Shown piece by piece: positions 19,133 to 29,116 of a stretch of 64,000 nt of DNA. Where the stretch lies: NCBI GenBank assembly GCA_903876765.1, contig CAIRBH010000025.1, positions 20,439 to 84,438 of the forward strand. Reading direction: 5' to 3'. The translations under genes and the position numbers were made by a program. Every line of letters begins with the position of its first letter. Positions within the stretch are counted from its first letter, which is position 1. This DNA comes from an uncultured Pseudomonadota bacterium. GTDB lineage: Bacteria > Pseudomonadota > Gammaproteobacteria > Burkholderiales > Methylophilaceae. The notes beneath the pieces are model-generated. The model was not told where the DNA came from and searched no databases. It worked only from the letters and a program-made list of their open reading frames with translations.

Positions 19133-21271
19133 ATGCTTGCCAAGCCCATACAAAGCTATCGTCCTTATTGGGCGAAACGCTTTGGTGCGGCACCTATTTT
19201 GCCTATGAGCCGCGCCGAAATGGATGCTTTGGGTTGGGATAGCTGTGACATTATCTTGGTGACAGGAGATTGTTATATAGACCACCCCAGTTTTGGCATG
19301 GCTTTGGTCGGCCGTTTGCTAGAGGCGCAAGGTTTTCGGGTTGGCATTATAGCTCAGCCAGATTGGCAAAATGCCAGCGCTTTTAAAGCCCTAGGCAAAC
19401 CTAATCTGTATTTTGGAGTGACCGCTGGCAATATGGACAGTATGGTCAATCGCTATACTGCTGATAGAAAAATTCGTAGTGATGACGCCTATACCCCAGA
19501 TGCGGCGCCAAACAAACGTCCAGATCGAGCGGTATTGGTTTATAGCCAGCGCTGCCGCGAGGCCTATTCTGATGTGCCGCTGGTGATAGGTAGTATTGAA
19601 GCCAGTTTGCGCCGTATTGCCCATTATGATTATTGGTCGGACAAAGTTCGTCGCAGTATTTTGGTGGATTCTAAGGCAGATATTTTGCTCTTCGGCAATG
19701 CGGAGCGCGCTTTAATTGAATTAAGTCACAGAATTGCTAAAGGTGAAAAAGTGGCGGATATTCAGGATATTCGCGGTACGGCTTTTTTGCGTAAGCACAT
19801 TCCCGAGGGCTGGAGCGAGATAGAAAGTACCAAGTTAGACCGCCCTGGTACAGTTGAATCGCATATTGACCCCTATGAAATGAAAATGGGGAAGGCGGAT
19901 GCCAGTTGTGCAACTGAGGACAGTCAAGCAAAAATAGCCTTGCCAGAAGGTACAAAAGCCATAGAGATCGTTCGCAAACCCAAAGCAGACAGGTCTAAGC
20001 AAGTCGTTCGGTTGCCTGATTACGAAGCGGTCGCACAAGACCCAGTGTTATATGCCCATGCTTCACGAGTGCTGCACCTAGAAGCTAATCCTGGCAACGC
20101 TCGAGCTTTGGTGCAAAAACATGGAGACCGTGAGGTATGGCTAAACCCGCCGCCTATCCCGCTTACTACCAAAGAAATGGACTATGTGTACGATATGCCT
20201 TATGCACGCAGACCACATCCAGTCTATCAGGACGCAAAAATTCCAGCTTGGGAGATGATACGTTTTAGTGTCAATATTATGCGCGGCTGCTTTGGCGGCT
20301 GCACATTTTGCAGTATTACCGAGCACGAGGGTCGCATTATTCAAAGTCGCAGCGAAGCCAGTATTTTGAAAGAGGTAGAAGAAATTCGCGATAAAGTGGC
20401 AGGCTTTACTGGGGTTATTTCTGATCTGGGCGGCCCTACCGCCAATATGTATCGTATTGCTTGTAAGAGTGAGACGATAGAAAAATCTTGTCGTAAATTG
20501 AGCTGCGTATACCCTAGTATTTGTGAGAACTTGAACACAGACCATAGCGCTTTAATACAGTTATACCGTAAAGCGCGGGCAATTAAAGGCATTAAAAAAA
20601 TCCTTATCGGCAGCGGGGTGCGTTATGACCTTGCGGTGAAATCGCCAGAGTATGTCAAAGAACTGGTGCAGCATCATGTAGGTGGTTATTTGAAAATAGC
20701 GCCAGAGCATTCTGAAGAAAACGTGCTGAGTAAAATGATGAAGCCTGGCATGGAGGCTTATGATGAGTTTAAAGTCATGTTTGAAAAATTTAGTGCCGAA
20801 GCTGGTAAAAAACAGTATTTGATCCCATATTTTATAGCGGCACATCCCGGCACTACTGACCAAGATATGCTGAACTTAGCCTTGTGGCTGAAGAAATATG
20901 ACTTTAAGTTAGATCAAGTGCAAACTTTTACGCCAACCCCTATGGCGATGGCCACGGCGATGTACCATTCAGGCAAAAATCCCTTACGCAAAGTGACCGC
21001 AGACTCAGAAAACGTTGCTATTCCTAAGGCGGGTAATGTGCGTAAGTTACATAAGGCATTTATTCGCTATCACGACCCGAATAACTGGCCTATGCTGCGC
21101 GAAGCTTTGCTGAAAATGGGCCGCGCCGATTTAATTGGCAATGGCAAGCAGCATCTTATTCCTGCTTGGCAGCCGCTTTCAAGTAAGCCAATTACTACAG
21201 TGCGCGGAGAGCAGTTGGAGCGCTCGGTAAGACCTAAACGGCATCTAGAAGCTAAACGTAAATACTCTTGA
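19133..21271 (+). CDS. YgiQ family radical SAM protein
   Basis: Large radical-SAM protein of unknown reaction, 712 aa. The N-terminal region contains [19 protein letters not shown]. The [4Fe-4S]-binding motif is CFGGCTFC (near residue 388), followed by [10 protein letters not shown] and a SAM barrel ending in GTTDQDM and [15 protein letters not shown] chose ATG 19133; a TTG at 19115 preceded by GCGGA would add six residues. It is single, with an AT-rich spacer upstream and the convergent lipocalin gene 18 bp downstream. Confidence 0.92.
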   Translation: MLAKPIQSYRPYWAKRFGAAPILPMSRAEMDALGWDSCDIILVTGDCYIDHPSFGMALVGRLLEAQGFRVGIIAQPDWQNASAFKALGKPNLYFGVTAGNMDSMVNRYTADRKIRSDDAYTPDAAPNKRPDRAVLVYSQRCREAYSDVPLVIGSIEASLRRIAHYDYWSDKVRRSILVDSKADILLFGNAERALIELSHRIAKGEKVADIQDIRGTAFLRKHIPEGWSEIESTKLDRPGTVESHIDPYEMKMGKADASCATEDSQAKIALPEGTKAIEIVRKPKADRSKQVVRLPDYEAVAQDPVLYAHASRVLHLEANPGNARALVQKHGDREVWLNPPPIPLTTKEMDYVYDMPYARRPHPVYQDAKIPAWEMIRFSVNIMRGCFGGCTFCSITEHEGRIIQSRSEASILKEVEEIRDKVAGFTGVISDLGGPTANMYRIACKSETIEKSCRKLSCVYPSICENLNTDHSALIQLYRKARAIKGIKKILIGSGVRYDLAVKSPEYVKELVQHHVGGYLKIAPEHSEENVLSKMMKPGMEAYDEFKVMFEKFSAEAGKKQYLIPYFIAAHPGTTDQDMLNLALWLKKYDFKLDQVQTFTPTPMAMATAMYHSGKNPLRKVTADSENVAIPKAGNVRKLHKAFIRYHDPNNWPMLREALLKMGRADLIGNGKQHLIPAWQPLSSKPITTVRGEQLERSVRPKRHLEAKRKYS

Positions 21272-21288
21272 GTTGTTGAGAGTGTGAG

Positions 21289-21855
21289 TTATTGAACGTG
21301 CGGCCCAGCCTTATATTCAATTATCTGGTTAGATTGCTTCACGTAAATTAATTGATCAGTGTCAAATCCTAGCGCTTTGGCCTGCGCTGCAAGCTCTTGC
21401 TTGATGGGGTAACTCAGTTCTGGGGTGCGGGCAAGTATCCATAAATAAGATTTATTTGGCCCGCAAATCATCACATAGTTATAGTAGGGTTTATCGAGCG
21501 CAATGATGTTATAAGCGCCGTAGAATGGCCCAAAAAACGACACTTTGAGCTTGCCAGTGTTGGTTAGATCTGCATTGGGTGGATCTACAAAATACGCTTT
21601 GCCTTCGGCTTCTTGCCATTCATTGGTTTTGCTATTTAAGCCACGATTAATCACTTTGATGCCGCCATCTGCCCGCAGGCTGTAAGTGGCCGTTACTTTT
21701 TCTAAACCACGTTCAAATGAATGATCCAGCCTGGCAATTTCATACCAAGTGCCAAGATATTGATTGGCATCTACACTATTAATGATTTTTACATGGTCTG
21801 GCACTCCCATACAGGCCGTCAGTAGTGAGCTTAAAAGCCATAGTATTTGCCGCAT
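21289..21855 (-). CDS. blc: Outer-membrane lipoprotein, bacterial lipocalin (Blc type)
   Basis: A 188-aa lipocalin. The signal peptide ends in a lipobox, LLTAC, with lipidation Cys at residue 15. YLGTWYEIARLDHSFERG is the lipocalin GxW signature, and SFFGPFYGAYNIIALD and the C-terminal ILARTPELS block follow. Blc proteins bind fatty acids or lysophospholipids at the outer membrane. It is 2 bp downstream of the pseudouridine synthase gene on the same strand, so the two form an operon. Confidence 0.92.
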   Translation of the reverse strand: MRQILWLLSSLLTACMGVPDHVKIINSVDANQYLGTWYEIARLDHSFERGLEKVTATYSLRADGGIKVINRGLNSKTNEWQEAEGKAYFVDPPNADLTNTGKLKVSFFGPFYGAYNIIALDKPYYNYVMICGPNKSYLWILARTPELSYPIKQELAAQAKALGFDTDQLIYVKQSNQIIEYKAGPHVQ

Positions 21856-21857
21856 AA

Positions 21858-22574
21858 TTAGATTGCTCCCAGTTTGGCCATATCGCTATCACTTAGCCAG
21901 CGCCAGTGCCCGACAGCTAAATCATGCGGTAATTGTAGATCGCCAATTTGTATGCGTTTGAGCGCCTCTACACGGTTGCTAATGGCGGCAACCATGCGTT
22001 TTACTTGGTGGTATTTACCTTCTGTCAGCGTCATGTGAATAACATGTTCGCTGATGCGAGTGCAAGCCAAGGCGGCGATAGGGGCGTCTTCATCTATCAA
22101 TTGTACGCCTTTAAGAATCTGGGCAATTTGGCTATCATCAACAGGGTGTTTGCAGCGTACCTCATAGGTTTTAGCTACCTTGTGTTTGGGTGAGCTCATA
22201 CGGTGAATAAATTGCCCGTCATCTGAAATCAGTATTAATCCAGTGGTGTCTTCATCCAGCCTGCCTATGCATTGTACGTCGCGGACGACCAATGGATGAG
22301 GCAGTAAGCTGTATATGGTGGGGTGATGCTGAGTTTTATGCGAGCATTCGTAATTGCTAGGCTTGTGTAACATTAAATAAGATTTTTCACGGTAATCCCA
22401 AGCCTCACCTTGCACAGTATAGTGTAGCTTATCTAAGTCAAACTCAGCATAAGGTTCGTCACAAGCTAAGCCGTTGACGGTAACTTCGTGATTTCTAATC
22501 ATGATGCGACACAACTTTCGTGCACCAAAGCCTTGTTGATGAATAATGCGTTCTAAGGTTAATTTTTTTGCCAT
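21858..22574 (-). CDS. rsuA: RsuA/RluE-family 16S rRNA pseudouridine synthase
   Basis: Converts a specific rRNA uridine to pseudouridine; the closest named member I can suggest is RsuA (16S U516). It has 238 aa from ATG 22574. An S4 domain (residues 3-55: LERIIHQQGFGARKLCRI) precedes the catalytic block GRLDEDTTGLILISDDG, where the Asp is the nucleophile. GKYHQVKRMVAAISNRV near the C-terminus is typical of RsuA. A TTG at 22592 would add six residues. It borders the accessory patch that begins upstream. Confidence 0.88.
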   Translation of the reverse strand: MAKKLTLERIIHQQGFGARKLCRIMIRNHEVTVNGLACDEPYAEFDLDKLHYTVQGEAWDYREKSYLMLHKPSNYECSHKTQHHPTIYSLLPHPLVVRDVQCIGRLDEDTTGLILISDDGQFIHRMSSPKHKVAKTYEVRCKHPVDDSQIAQILKGVQLIDEDAPIAALACTRISEHVIHMTLTEGKYHQVKRMVAAISNRVEALKRIQIGDLQLPHDLAVGHWRWLSDSDMAKLGAI

Positions 22575-22856
22575 GTCGATATTATGAAGCAAAAATTTAC
22601 TTATAAATGCAATATTTTTCTAGGCGGGTTGTTCAACCTAAACACTTCTAAGCTGACTGTTTTTATTTAAAATAAAGGGGTCTTCGTAAAGATTTGTGTA
22701 TTAGATGTTTTGAGAAGATTTTACTTAAACTTCAATTGTGTTGATTTGATAATTGAGTTTCAATCTCCTATAGCGGACGCTTATCAATGACACTAAGGGC
22801 CAGAAGCGGACGTTTGTTTTAGTAATTCTATATATAGACCTAGATCTTATTGTTGA
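22575..22856. other. AT-rich spacer with no complete gene
   Basis: About 280 bp without a credible gene. It contains two copies of AGCGGACG (22772-22779 and 22805-22812) flanking GGGCCAGA-like sequence, and the in-frame TGA (22854-22856) just before the recombinase fragment. It looks like the scar of lost DNA upstream of the recombinase. Confidence 0.5.
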
Positions 22857-23255
22857 ATTGCCTCAAGAGCTATTGTCATGCAGCAAAAAACTGAACGTCC
22901 TGTTCAGTTTGAGATTACCGAGCAAACTCGTAAATCTATTGCTGAATGGCTTCAGTTAGCAACGTTAAGGTCTGATAGTTTTTTATTTCCCAGTAGAATT
23001 CACGAATCCCCACATTTATCTACTCGGCAATATGCCCGTATCGTCAATGACTGGGTAGAAGAGATTGGGCTTGATCCAGTGAACTACGGAACGCACACCA
23101 TGCGCAGGACCAAAGCATCGCTCATATATCGACGTACTAAGAACTTAAGGGCTGTTCAACTGCTGCTTGGTCACACCAAGTTAGAGAGTACTGTCAGGTA
23201 TCTTGGTATTGAGGTGGATGATGCACTGGAAATGGCAGAGCAGACAGAGGTTTAA
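22857..23255 (+). pseudogene. Tyrosine recombinase/integrase, N-terminal truncation
   Basis: The 125 residues from ATG 22878 form only the C-terminal part of a tyrosine recombinase catalytic domain: HTMRR (the HxxR motif), LLGHTKLESTVRYLG with the second His and the Tyr nucleophile. The first catalytic Arg and the N-terminal half are absent. Upstream of the ATG the frame still reads IASRAIV, which I recognise as the family sequence before MQQKT, and then meets a TGA at 22854. The protein therefore resembles the small (about 210-aa) stand-alone integrases common in proteobacteria with its first ~85 residues lost. It could still be translated as a fragment, but it should not recombine DNA. Confidence 0.8.
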
Positions 23256-23265
23256 TCTGTAGAAG

Positions 23266-23291
23266 TCGCGACTAGCTTACACTAGTCGCGA
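23266..23291. repeat. Perfect 10-bp inverted repeat after the recombinase fragment
   Basis: TCGCGACTAG, a 6-nt loop CTTACA, then CTAGTCGCGA, 11 bp past the recombinase stop and 16 bp before the vapC stop. It could terminate both convergent transcripts, though no T-run follows, or be a recombination-related site. Confidence 0.75.
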
Positions 23292-23307
23292 GCCATTACA
23301 TTAAAAG

Positions 23308-23712
23308 CTAATGATGAATCCAATCAATTACCTTCAGTCCTGGGATGCGATTAAATTCTTTTGTGTTGTTAGTGACTAGCATCAAATTTAGGCTTAAAGC
23401 ATGGGCGCCTATCATTGTATCAAGCGGATCTATTGGCGTTCCTTGCTTTTCTAAGGCGCTTCTTAGACCGCCGTAAAATAGTGCTGCCGTATGGTCAAAT
23501 GCAGCGACTTCTAACGGCAGAATAAACTCATCTAGTGCCACTTGGTTTTGCTCTTGATACAGGCTTTTAGAAACTCCATAGCGCAACTCTGCCAATGTGA
23601 TAGAAGAAATGCAAATATCACCTACTTGATAAGAGCTGAACTTTTGCAGTATATCCTTTGGTCTTCGCCTAATAATTGCGATGCAAATGTTGGTATCTAG
23701 CATTAGTTTCAT
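23308..23712 (-). CDS. vapC: VapC toxin, PIN-domain ribonuclease
   Basis: Type II toxin, 134 aa. The PIN acidic residues are Asp6 (MLDTNICIAIIRR), Glu42 (ITLAELRYG) and Asp98 (DPLDTMIGAHAL), followed by LVTNNTKEF. The N-terminal MLDTNICI and the length fit the VapC subgroup that cuts initiator tRNA-fMet; that activity is inferred from family resemblance. The start ATG overlaps the vapB stop (ATGA), so toxin translation depends on antitoxin translation. Confidence 0.93.
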   Translation of the reverse strand: MKLMLDTNICIAIIRRRPKDILQKFSSYQVGDICISSITLAELRYGVSKSLYQEQNQVALDEFILPLEVAAFDHTAALFYGGLRSALEKQGTPIDPLDTMIGAHALSLNLMLVTNNTKEFNRIPGLKVIDWIHH

Positions 23713-23942
23713 GTAAACAAATCCTCACGAACTTGTTGATCTGGCTGATTGCGATTATCCATAAAATCACCGCTAAATTTATCTAAGCTACTTGCGAGCA
23801 CTTCCCAAGAATGATTGGCTGGAATGAGCACCACGGTATTACCTGATCTTTTGATAATGACTTCATCACCTTCAAATCTAAATTCTTTAGGCAAGCGCAC
23901 GGCCTGACTTTGTCCATTTTGAAATAATTTAGCAGTTTTCAT
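23709..23942 (-). CDS. vapB: VapB antitoxin, AbrB/MazE-like
   Basis: Antitoxin of the VapBC pair, 77 aa. Residues 1-45 (MKTAKLFQNGQSQAVRLPKE) form a swapped-hairpin AbrB DNA-binding domain. The C-terminal part (SLDKFSGDFMDNRN) should wrap around VapC. I chose ATG 23942 because GGAGG lies 6 bp upstream; an ATG 54 bp earlier gives an implausible leader. Expected to repress its own promoter with VapC. Confidence 0.92.
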   Translation of the reverse strand: MKTAKLFQNGQSQAVRLPKEFRFEGDEVIIKRSGNTVVLIPANHSWEVLASSLDKFSGDFMDNRNQPDQQVREDLFT

Positions 23943-23954
23943 TGGCGCCTCCAT

Positions 23955-23980
23955 AAATATATATTTAAAGTATATATATA
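23955..23980. promoter_or_regulatory. Probable vapBC operator/promoter
   Basis: A perfect 12-bp palindrome AAATATATATTT (23955-23966) and a second TATATATATA palindrome (23971-23980) lie just before the vapB Shine-Dalgarno. VapBC complexes usually bind paired palindromes at this place. Pure AT repeats also occur by chance. Confidence 0.5.
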
Positions 23981-24207
23981 CTGAAGGTAATGTCAAGTGG
24001 ATGTAATTGTATTTTGCAAATCTTAATACTCTGAATGGCAGCTAAGGTCGTTTTTTGCCTTTTGATATACAAATTAACTTACTAGACAGCAATCTGTCCA
24101 AAAGTAGAATCAGCATTAAGTTACGAAATTTAACCACCTCGTAGCATTAATTATAATTAGGCAATACACAAAACTTTACGAATACGTAAATAAAGTAATT
24201 GCCGAGC

Positions 24208-24588
24208 TTAGTTAAAGCCATACTTAACCACGGGGCCAAGTTGCTGCAATTCTTCATCAGTGTATAAACGGGCGCTTGTAATAAAAGCCAGGCCTGAACC
24301 ACAATCTAATGAAAACGAGCCGCTAGAGCCTGGTAATGCATCAATTATCGTGTGCATGTTTTCTGCGAACTGAAAGTGATTGTGACCCATATAAAACATA
24401 GCACCTTCAGCTACTTCACCTATTACGATATCTGATGGGCTAGGCTTGAATTCGCTCACTGGCATACACAGTGGCACACTTCCCTCGCAGCAGCCGCCTG
24501 ACTGAAAGAATAAAATGGGGCCATATTGAGCAGTAAGTTTATGAATTAACTCAATGGCGGCAGGGGTTGCAGATACTCGTTTAGTCAT
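24208..24588 (-). CDS. DUF779 domain-containing protein
   Basis: A 126-aa protein, start ATG 24588 with GGAG upstream. FFQSGGCCEGSVPLCM is a striking triple-cysteine motif (Cys-Cys then Cys six residues on), and MGHNHFQF follows, so metal binding is possible. DUF779 genes very often lie next to ExaC-type aldehyde dehydrogenases, as here, but their role is not known. A strong terminator stands between the dehydrogenase and this gene, so expression needs readthrough or an extra promoter. Confidence 0.85.
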   Translation of the reverse strand: MTKRVSATPAAIELIHKLTAQYGPILFFQSGGCCEGSVPLCMPVSEFKPSPSDIVIGEVAEGAMFYMGHNHFQFAENMHTIIDALPGSSGSFSLDCGSGLAFITSARLYTDEELQQLGPVVKYGFN

Positions 24589-24610
24589 CACTTAACTCCA
24601 ATACAAAAAA

Positions 24611-24632
24611 AGAGGCGGGATTAACCGCCTCT
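24611..24632 (-). terminator. Rho-independent terminator after the aldehyde dehydrogenase
   Basis: Stem AGAGGCGG/CCGCCTCT with a 6-nt loop and seven T residues on the minus strand. It lies 67 bp past the dehydrogenase stop and just before the DUF779 start. Confidence 0.88.
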
Positions 24633-24698
24633 TGATTTTAATCTTGTTTAAACGCTAAAACAACACATCGCTAAACAAGAATAATAAGAAAATTCTAA

Positions 24699-26219
24699 TT
24701 AGAAAAAGCCTAATTTTTTTGGGCTATAGCTGACTAGTAAGTTCTTGGTTTGTTGGTAATGGTCTAGCATCATTTTGTGAGTTTCACGACCTATGCCAGA
24801 CTCTTTATAGCCACCAAATGCGGCGTGTGCTGGGTAGGCATGGTAGCAGTTAGTCCAAACGCGACCCGCTTTGATGCCACGGCCCATGCGGTAGGCGCGG
24901 CTGCCATCACGTGACCAAACGCCAGAGCCTAGGCCAAACACGGTGTCGTTGGCAATGGCAAGCGCTTCAGCTTCATCTTTAAATGTCGTTACAGCTAGCA
25001 CTGGGCCAAAAATTTCTTCTTGGAATACGCGCATTTTATTGTGGCCTTTAAGTAGCGTAGGTTGTACATAGTAACCTTCAGCCAATGAGCCAGTTAATAC
25101 ATTGCGTTGACCGCCAATGAGTAGTTGAGCGCCTTCTTGTTTACCAATATCCATGTAAGACATGATTTTGTTTAGCTGATCTTGCGATGCTTGCGCACCT
25201 ATCATGGTGTTTGGATCAAGTGGGTTGCCTTGTTTAATTGCAGCAACACGCGGTAGTACACGGTCCATGAATTTGTCGTAGATAGATTCTTGAATCAGCG
25301 CACGTGAAGGGCAGGTACATACTTCACCTTGGTTAAAGGCAAACAATACCAAGCCTTCAACTGCTTTATCAAAGAAATCATCATCAGCATCGGCGATGTC
25401 TTCAAAGAAAACGTTAGGTGATTTTCCACCTAATTCTAATGTTGCAGGAATTAAGTTGCCCGCAGCAGCCTGAGCAATCACGCGGCCCGTAGCGGTTGAG
25501 CCAGTAAAGGCAATTTTTCCTATGCGTCGGCTATTGGCTAGCGGCGCACCTACATCACGACCATAACCATTGACGATATTAATCACACCAGGCGGCAAGA
25601 TATCAGCAATGACTTCCATCAGTATTAAAATACTAATAGGGGTAAATTCAGCAGGTTTTAGTACCACACAGTTACCAGCTACTACCGCTGGTGCTAGCTT
25701 CCAGGCGGCCATCAGAATAGGGAAGTTCCATGGAATAATTTGCCCAATGACGCCGATAGGCTCATGGAAATGGTAGGCCACCATGGTTTCATCGATTTCA
25801 CTTAAGCTGCCTTCTTGAGCGCGCATACAGCCAGCAAAATAACGGAAATGATCAATCGCTAAAGGGATATCAGCATTCATGGTTTCGCGAATAGGTTTAC
25901 CGTTGTCTATCGTTTCTGCAGTGGCTAATAATTCGAGATTTGCTTCTAAGCGATCGGCAATTTTAAGTAGTAAGTTTGCACGTTCACCAGGTGCAGTGCG
26001 GCCCCATTTATCAGCAGCGGCATGGGCTGCATCTAATGCCAGCTCGACATCTTCAGCACTGGACTGAGCTGCTTTGGTGTAAGGTTTGCCAGTAATGGGC
26101 GTAATCACATCAAAATATTGCCCTTTAACTGGGGCTACCCATTTGCCACCAATAAAGTTATCGTATTTGGCTTTGTAAGGTATTGTGACGCCAAGGCCTT
26201 TTAAAAGATCTAAACTCAT
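24699..26219 (-). CDS. NAD-dependent aldehyde dehydrogenase (ExaC/AldB type)
   Basis: Oxidises an aldehyde, probably acetaldehyde or a related short-chain aldehyde, to the acid. It has 506 aa. [12 protein letters not shown] holds the general-base Glu, and the catalytic Cys is in [16 protein letters not shown] (two Cys, the first catalytic). [16 protein letters not shown] and [12 protein letters not shown] close the fold. The N-terminus and companion DUF779 gene indicate the ethanol-oxidation ExaC group. GAGGAG precedes ATG 26219. Confidence 0.92.
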   Translation of the reverse strand: MSLDLLKGLGVTIPYKAKYDNFIGGKWVAPVKGQYFDVITPITGKPYTKAAQSSAEDVELALDAAHAAADKWGRTAPGERANLLLKIADRLEANLELLATAETIDNGKPIRETMNADIPLAIDHFRYFAGCMRAQEGSLSEIDETMVAYHFHEPIGVIGQIIPWNFPILMAAWKLAPAVVAGNCVVLKPAEFTPISILILMEVIADILPPGVINIVNGYGRDVGAPLANSRRIGKIAFTGSTATGRVIAQAAAGNLIPATLELGGKSPNVFFEDIADADDDFFDKAVEGLVLFAFNQGEVCTCPSRALIQESIYDKFMDRVLPRVAAIKQGNPLDPNTMIGAQASQDQLNKIMSYMDIGKQEGAQLLIGGQRNVLTGSLAEGYYVQPTLLKGHNKMRVFQEEIFGPVLAVTTFKDEAEALAIANDTVFGLGSGVWSRDGSRAYRMGRGIKAGRVWTNCYHAYPAHAAFGGYKESGIGRETHKMMLDHYQQTKNLLVSYSPKKLGFF

Positions 26220-26603
26220 GCTAACTCCTCTAGTTTTGCTATAGTTAATGTAGTGTATCTATCGGTAAAGCCGCAATGCTTTGCCAATGTTTTTTTATTT
26301 TTAAAAACTTAGCTTAATCCTTGCCAGTGCCTTGTCAATTAAGGCTTTTACAATATAAGCGCGTACTAAACAATAAACCTTAGATGCCAGCAAATCAAGC
26401 AATAATTAAGGCATTTCTTATGTTTTATATAAGATGTGTTTATGAATATTCTTTCTATCTTTGTTTAATTTCAAGTTTTTGTCTAAAAAGGCTAAATAAT
26501 TTATGGCTAAATCAAATTTAGCGCTATAGAAAAGACCAACATCTTGAGCTATAGTGTCAGGCAGCTGGTAATAATAAGTCTTTCTTCAATCGCTACTATT
26601 AAT
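26220..26603. other. Intergenic region, dehydrogenase and cyclase divergent promoters
   Basis: About 384 bp of AT-rich sequence between two divergent genes. The dehydrogenase Shine-Dalgarno lies at its left end. I see no gene or clear operator; in-frame TTG 26544 is an alternative cyclase start. Confidence 0.5.
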
Positions 26604-27845
26604 ATGACAGAAAATTTAGCCCTTAAATCTATACTAAGTCGCGAATTTTGGATTGATTTATCTAATCCTACTCCCGCCTCTTTAGGGCAATCTATTTTAT
26701 CGCTACTGGTCTTTGCGGAAACCCTAGTCTGTTTTTTTTGGATATATGCCTTCTCTGGCCTAGGAGATGGCTATGCGGTGATTGCCGCAGTGCCTTATTT
26801 TTACTTAGTTGCTTCTTACTTTAGCCTGTTTATTTGTTATAGATACAAACGCTTTGAGTATTTAATTTTTACCCAGCTAGTCTTATTGTTGGTGATGCCG
26901 TTTTTTATGCAATGGGCGATAGGGGGGTTTGCCGCTTCTAGTGGTGTGGCAATTTGGGCCATCTTAGCCCCAGTAGGCGCTCTGATGATATTAGGTACCC
27001 GTCAATCTACCCCTTGGTTTTTACTTTTTCTTGGTTTGGCTTTTATTTCGTGGAAGTTAAATTATTATTTTGCTGGCAACGCTATGCCTATTCCAGAGCA
27101 CTTAAAAGACAGTTTTTTCTTGATGAATATCAGCGGCACATCTTCGATACTGTATGGCGTATTGCGTTATTTTCAGTCACAAAAAGAGCGCATTATGGCG
27201 TCATTGGCGCTAGAGCAGGCAAGATCCGAGAAGCTATTACTGAATATTTTGCCAGCACCCATTGCTCTTAGGCTTAAAGAAAATGATATGCGCATTGCCG
27301 ATTATTACGGGGCCGTGACTGTGATGTTTGCAGACTTAGTGGACTTTACGCCAATGTCAGAAAAAATCTCACCTATACAGTTGATTGATATGCTCTCTCA
27401 AGTATTTTTAAGGTTTGATCAGCTGGCAGAAAAATACCAAGTGGAAAAAATTAAAACCATAGGCGATTCTTATATGGCGGTTTCTGGCGCACCTGTAGTC
27501 TGTGATGACCATACCCACAGAATTGCTGCCATGGCCTTGGAGATGAATGCTGCATTAAAAGAAGTGGGTGCTAAGCTAGGCTTGGATTTGAATATGCGTA
27601 TCGGCATACATACTGGCCCTGTAGTGGCGGGCGTGATAGGCAGTATTAAGTTCAGTTATGACCTATGGGGCGATACAGTTAATTTAGCCTCTCGTATGGA
27701 GCAAACCTGCACGCCAGGCACTATTCAAGTCACCCAGCAAACCCAGCAGCTATTGCAAGATGCCTATGTGTTTTCAGAAGGTGCTAGCATAGAAGTTAAA
27801 GGTAAAGGCGTTATTGAAACCTTTGTCCTACAAAGCCATCAATAG
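26604..27845 (+). CDS. Membrane adenylate cyclase, class III
   Basis: A 413-aa protein with about five N-terminal membrane helices (residues 20-150) and a C-terminal class III cyclase domain (about 230-413). The metal-binding Asp pair is FADLVDFTPMSE and the second in KTIGDSYMAVSG. The Lys of KIKTIGD and the Asp of LWGDTVNLASRME specify ATP rather than GTP, so adenylate cyclase is favoured. No N-terminal sensor domain is recognisable. It resembles the catalytic arrangement of membrane cyclases with a short hydrophobic head. Start is uncertain: TTG 26544 would add 20 residues; neither has a good ribosome site. Confidence 0.88.
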   Translation: MTENLALKSILSREFWIDLSNPTPASLGQSILSLLVFAETLVCFFWIYAFSGLGDGYAVIAAVPYFYLVASYFSLFICYRYKRFEYLIFTQLVLLLVMPFFMQWAIGGFAASSGVAIWAILAPVGALMILGTRQSTPWFLLFLGLAFISWKLNYYFAGNAMPIPEHLKDSFFLMNISGTSSILYGVLRYFQSQKERIMASLALEQARSEKLLLNILPAPIALRLKENDMRIADYYGAVTVMFADLVDFTPMSEKISPIQLIDMLSQVFLRFDQLAEKYQVEKIKTIGDSYMAVSGAPVVCDDHTHRIAAMALEMNAALKEVGAKLGLDLNMRIGIHTGPVVAGVIGSIKFSYDLWGDTVNLASRMEQTCTPGTIQVTQQTQQLLQDAYVFSEGASIEVKGKGVIETFVLQSHQ

Positions 27846-27865
27846 GCCTTAGCTATCAATCACCC

Positions 27866-28807
27866 TTAATCTTGTTTTTCGCCTATATGCGTTAGGCCTC
27901 GCTGCCTAGCCAAAATAACTTGTTTTTGCCGTTCCATCAGGCTGGCACGCTTTTCTTCAGATATTTTGTCAAAACAGTAAGGGCAAGAGATGCCAGCCAT
28001 ATATTGTGCGCTTTGCATCTCAGCTGGGGACAGCGGGTGGCGGCAAGCGTAGCATTGGTCAAATTCGCCCACTTTTAAATCGTGTTTGACGGCTACTCGC
28101 TGATCAAACACAAAACATTCGCCTTGCCACATGCTTTCGGTTTCTGGCACCGTTTCTAAATACTTTAAAATACCCCCTTGCAGGTGATAAACCTCTTCAA
28201 AGCCTTGATCTATCATGTATGACGAGGCTTTTTCACATCGTATGCCGCCCGTGCAAAACATCGCTACTTTTTTATGCTGGTTTTTATCCAAGTGTTTGGC
28301 GACATATTCAGGAAACTCACGAAAGGTCAGCGTTTTAGGGTCTATAGCTCCTTTAAACGTACCAATATCAACCTCATAGCCGTTGCGGGTGTCAATTAAA
28401 ATGACATCAGGGTCAGAAATCAGCGCATTCCAATCTGTGGGTTTGACATAAGTGCCCACTTTTTTCGTGGGGCTCACACCAGGCACACCCAAGGTTACAA
28501 TTTCTTTTTTAAGCTTCACTTTCATTCGGTAAAAAGGATGCTCACTGGCAAAAGATTCCTTATGCTCTAATTCAGCGAGACGATTTTGAAAAATAGGATG
28601 ACTGCGCAAAAATGTTAATAAGGCTAGTACATTGTCTGGCAGGCCAGCAATAGTGCCATTAATGCCTTCTTCTGCCAGTAGCAAAGTGCCTTTAATGTGG
28701 TTGTCTTGGCAAGCTTTTAGGATGGGCGCTTGTAAAGCCTTGTAATCAGGCAGGCTGACAAATTTATATAAAGCGGCAGTTAAATAGGTGGGCTGTGTCG
28801 TGGTCAT
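27866..28807 (-). CDS. trhO: tRNA uridine-34 hydroxylase (rhodanese family)
   Basis: Oxygen-dependent hydroxylation of U34 toward 5-hydroxyuridine tRNAs; formerly YceA. It has 313 aa from ATG 28807. The N-terminal acylphosphatase-like domain ([12 protein letters not shown] and [13 protein letters not shown]) is followed by a rhodanese domain with active-site Cys in [11 protein letters not shown] and a C-terminal zinc-like pair of CxxC motifs ([12 protein letters not shown]). It converges with the cyclase gene. Confidence 0.92.
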   Translation of the reverse strand: MTTTQPTYLTAALYKFVSLPDYKALQAPILKACQDNHIKGTLLLAEEGINGTIAGLPDNVLALLTFLRSHPIFQNRLAELEHKESFASEHPFYRMKVKLKKEIVTLGVPGVSPTKKVGTYVKPTDWNALISDPDVILIDTRNGYEVDIGTFKGAIDPKTLTFREFPEYVAKHLDKNQHKKVAMFCTGGIRCEKASSYMIDQGFEEVYHLQGGILKYLETVPETESMWQGECFVFDQRVAVKHDLKVGEFDQCYACRHPLSPAEMQSAQYMAGISCPYCFDKISEEKRASLMERQKQVILARQRGLTHIGEKQD

Positions 28808-29116
28808 GGCTATGATTTTTAGCAAAACGCTATGTTATCACTTGCCGCTAGAGAAGCTAGAATGAATTTTCAGGCAATTAACTTTGGTCGTTAGCAGATT
28901 TTTAGAATCGAGGCTTGCTACATAAAGTGTTAATAAATAAAGTGTTCATTAACCCTAGCACCCTAAGAATCTATATACGGACTTAATTAATAAATTTATC
29001 TAATTGATTTAATTTTACTTTAGTTGATATTAGTCATTGTGTTTTGGATGCACAAGTATAGAGTGGATCTACTAGGTATTGATCACATTTCTCTGTAATA
29101 CAGCATTGGAAATAAA
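28808..29116. other. Intergenic region upstream of pagP
   Basis: Just over 300 bp of AT-rich sequence between divergent trhO and pagP. I see no gene. TTAATTAATAAATTTATC-like runs give several possible -10 elements but no confident promoter. Confidence 0.5.

Noticed and set aside
20141..20545. A 134-codon minus-strand frame inside the YgiQ gene
   Set aside because: Antisense shadow; the plus strand encodes the radical-SAM cluster motif here.
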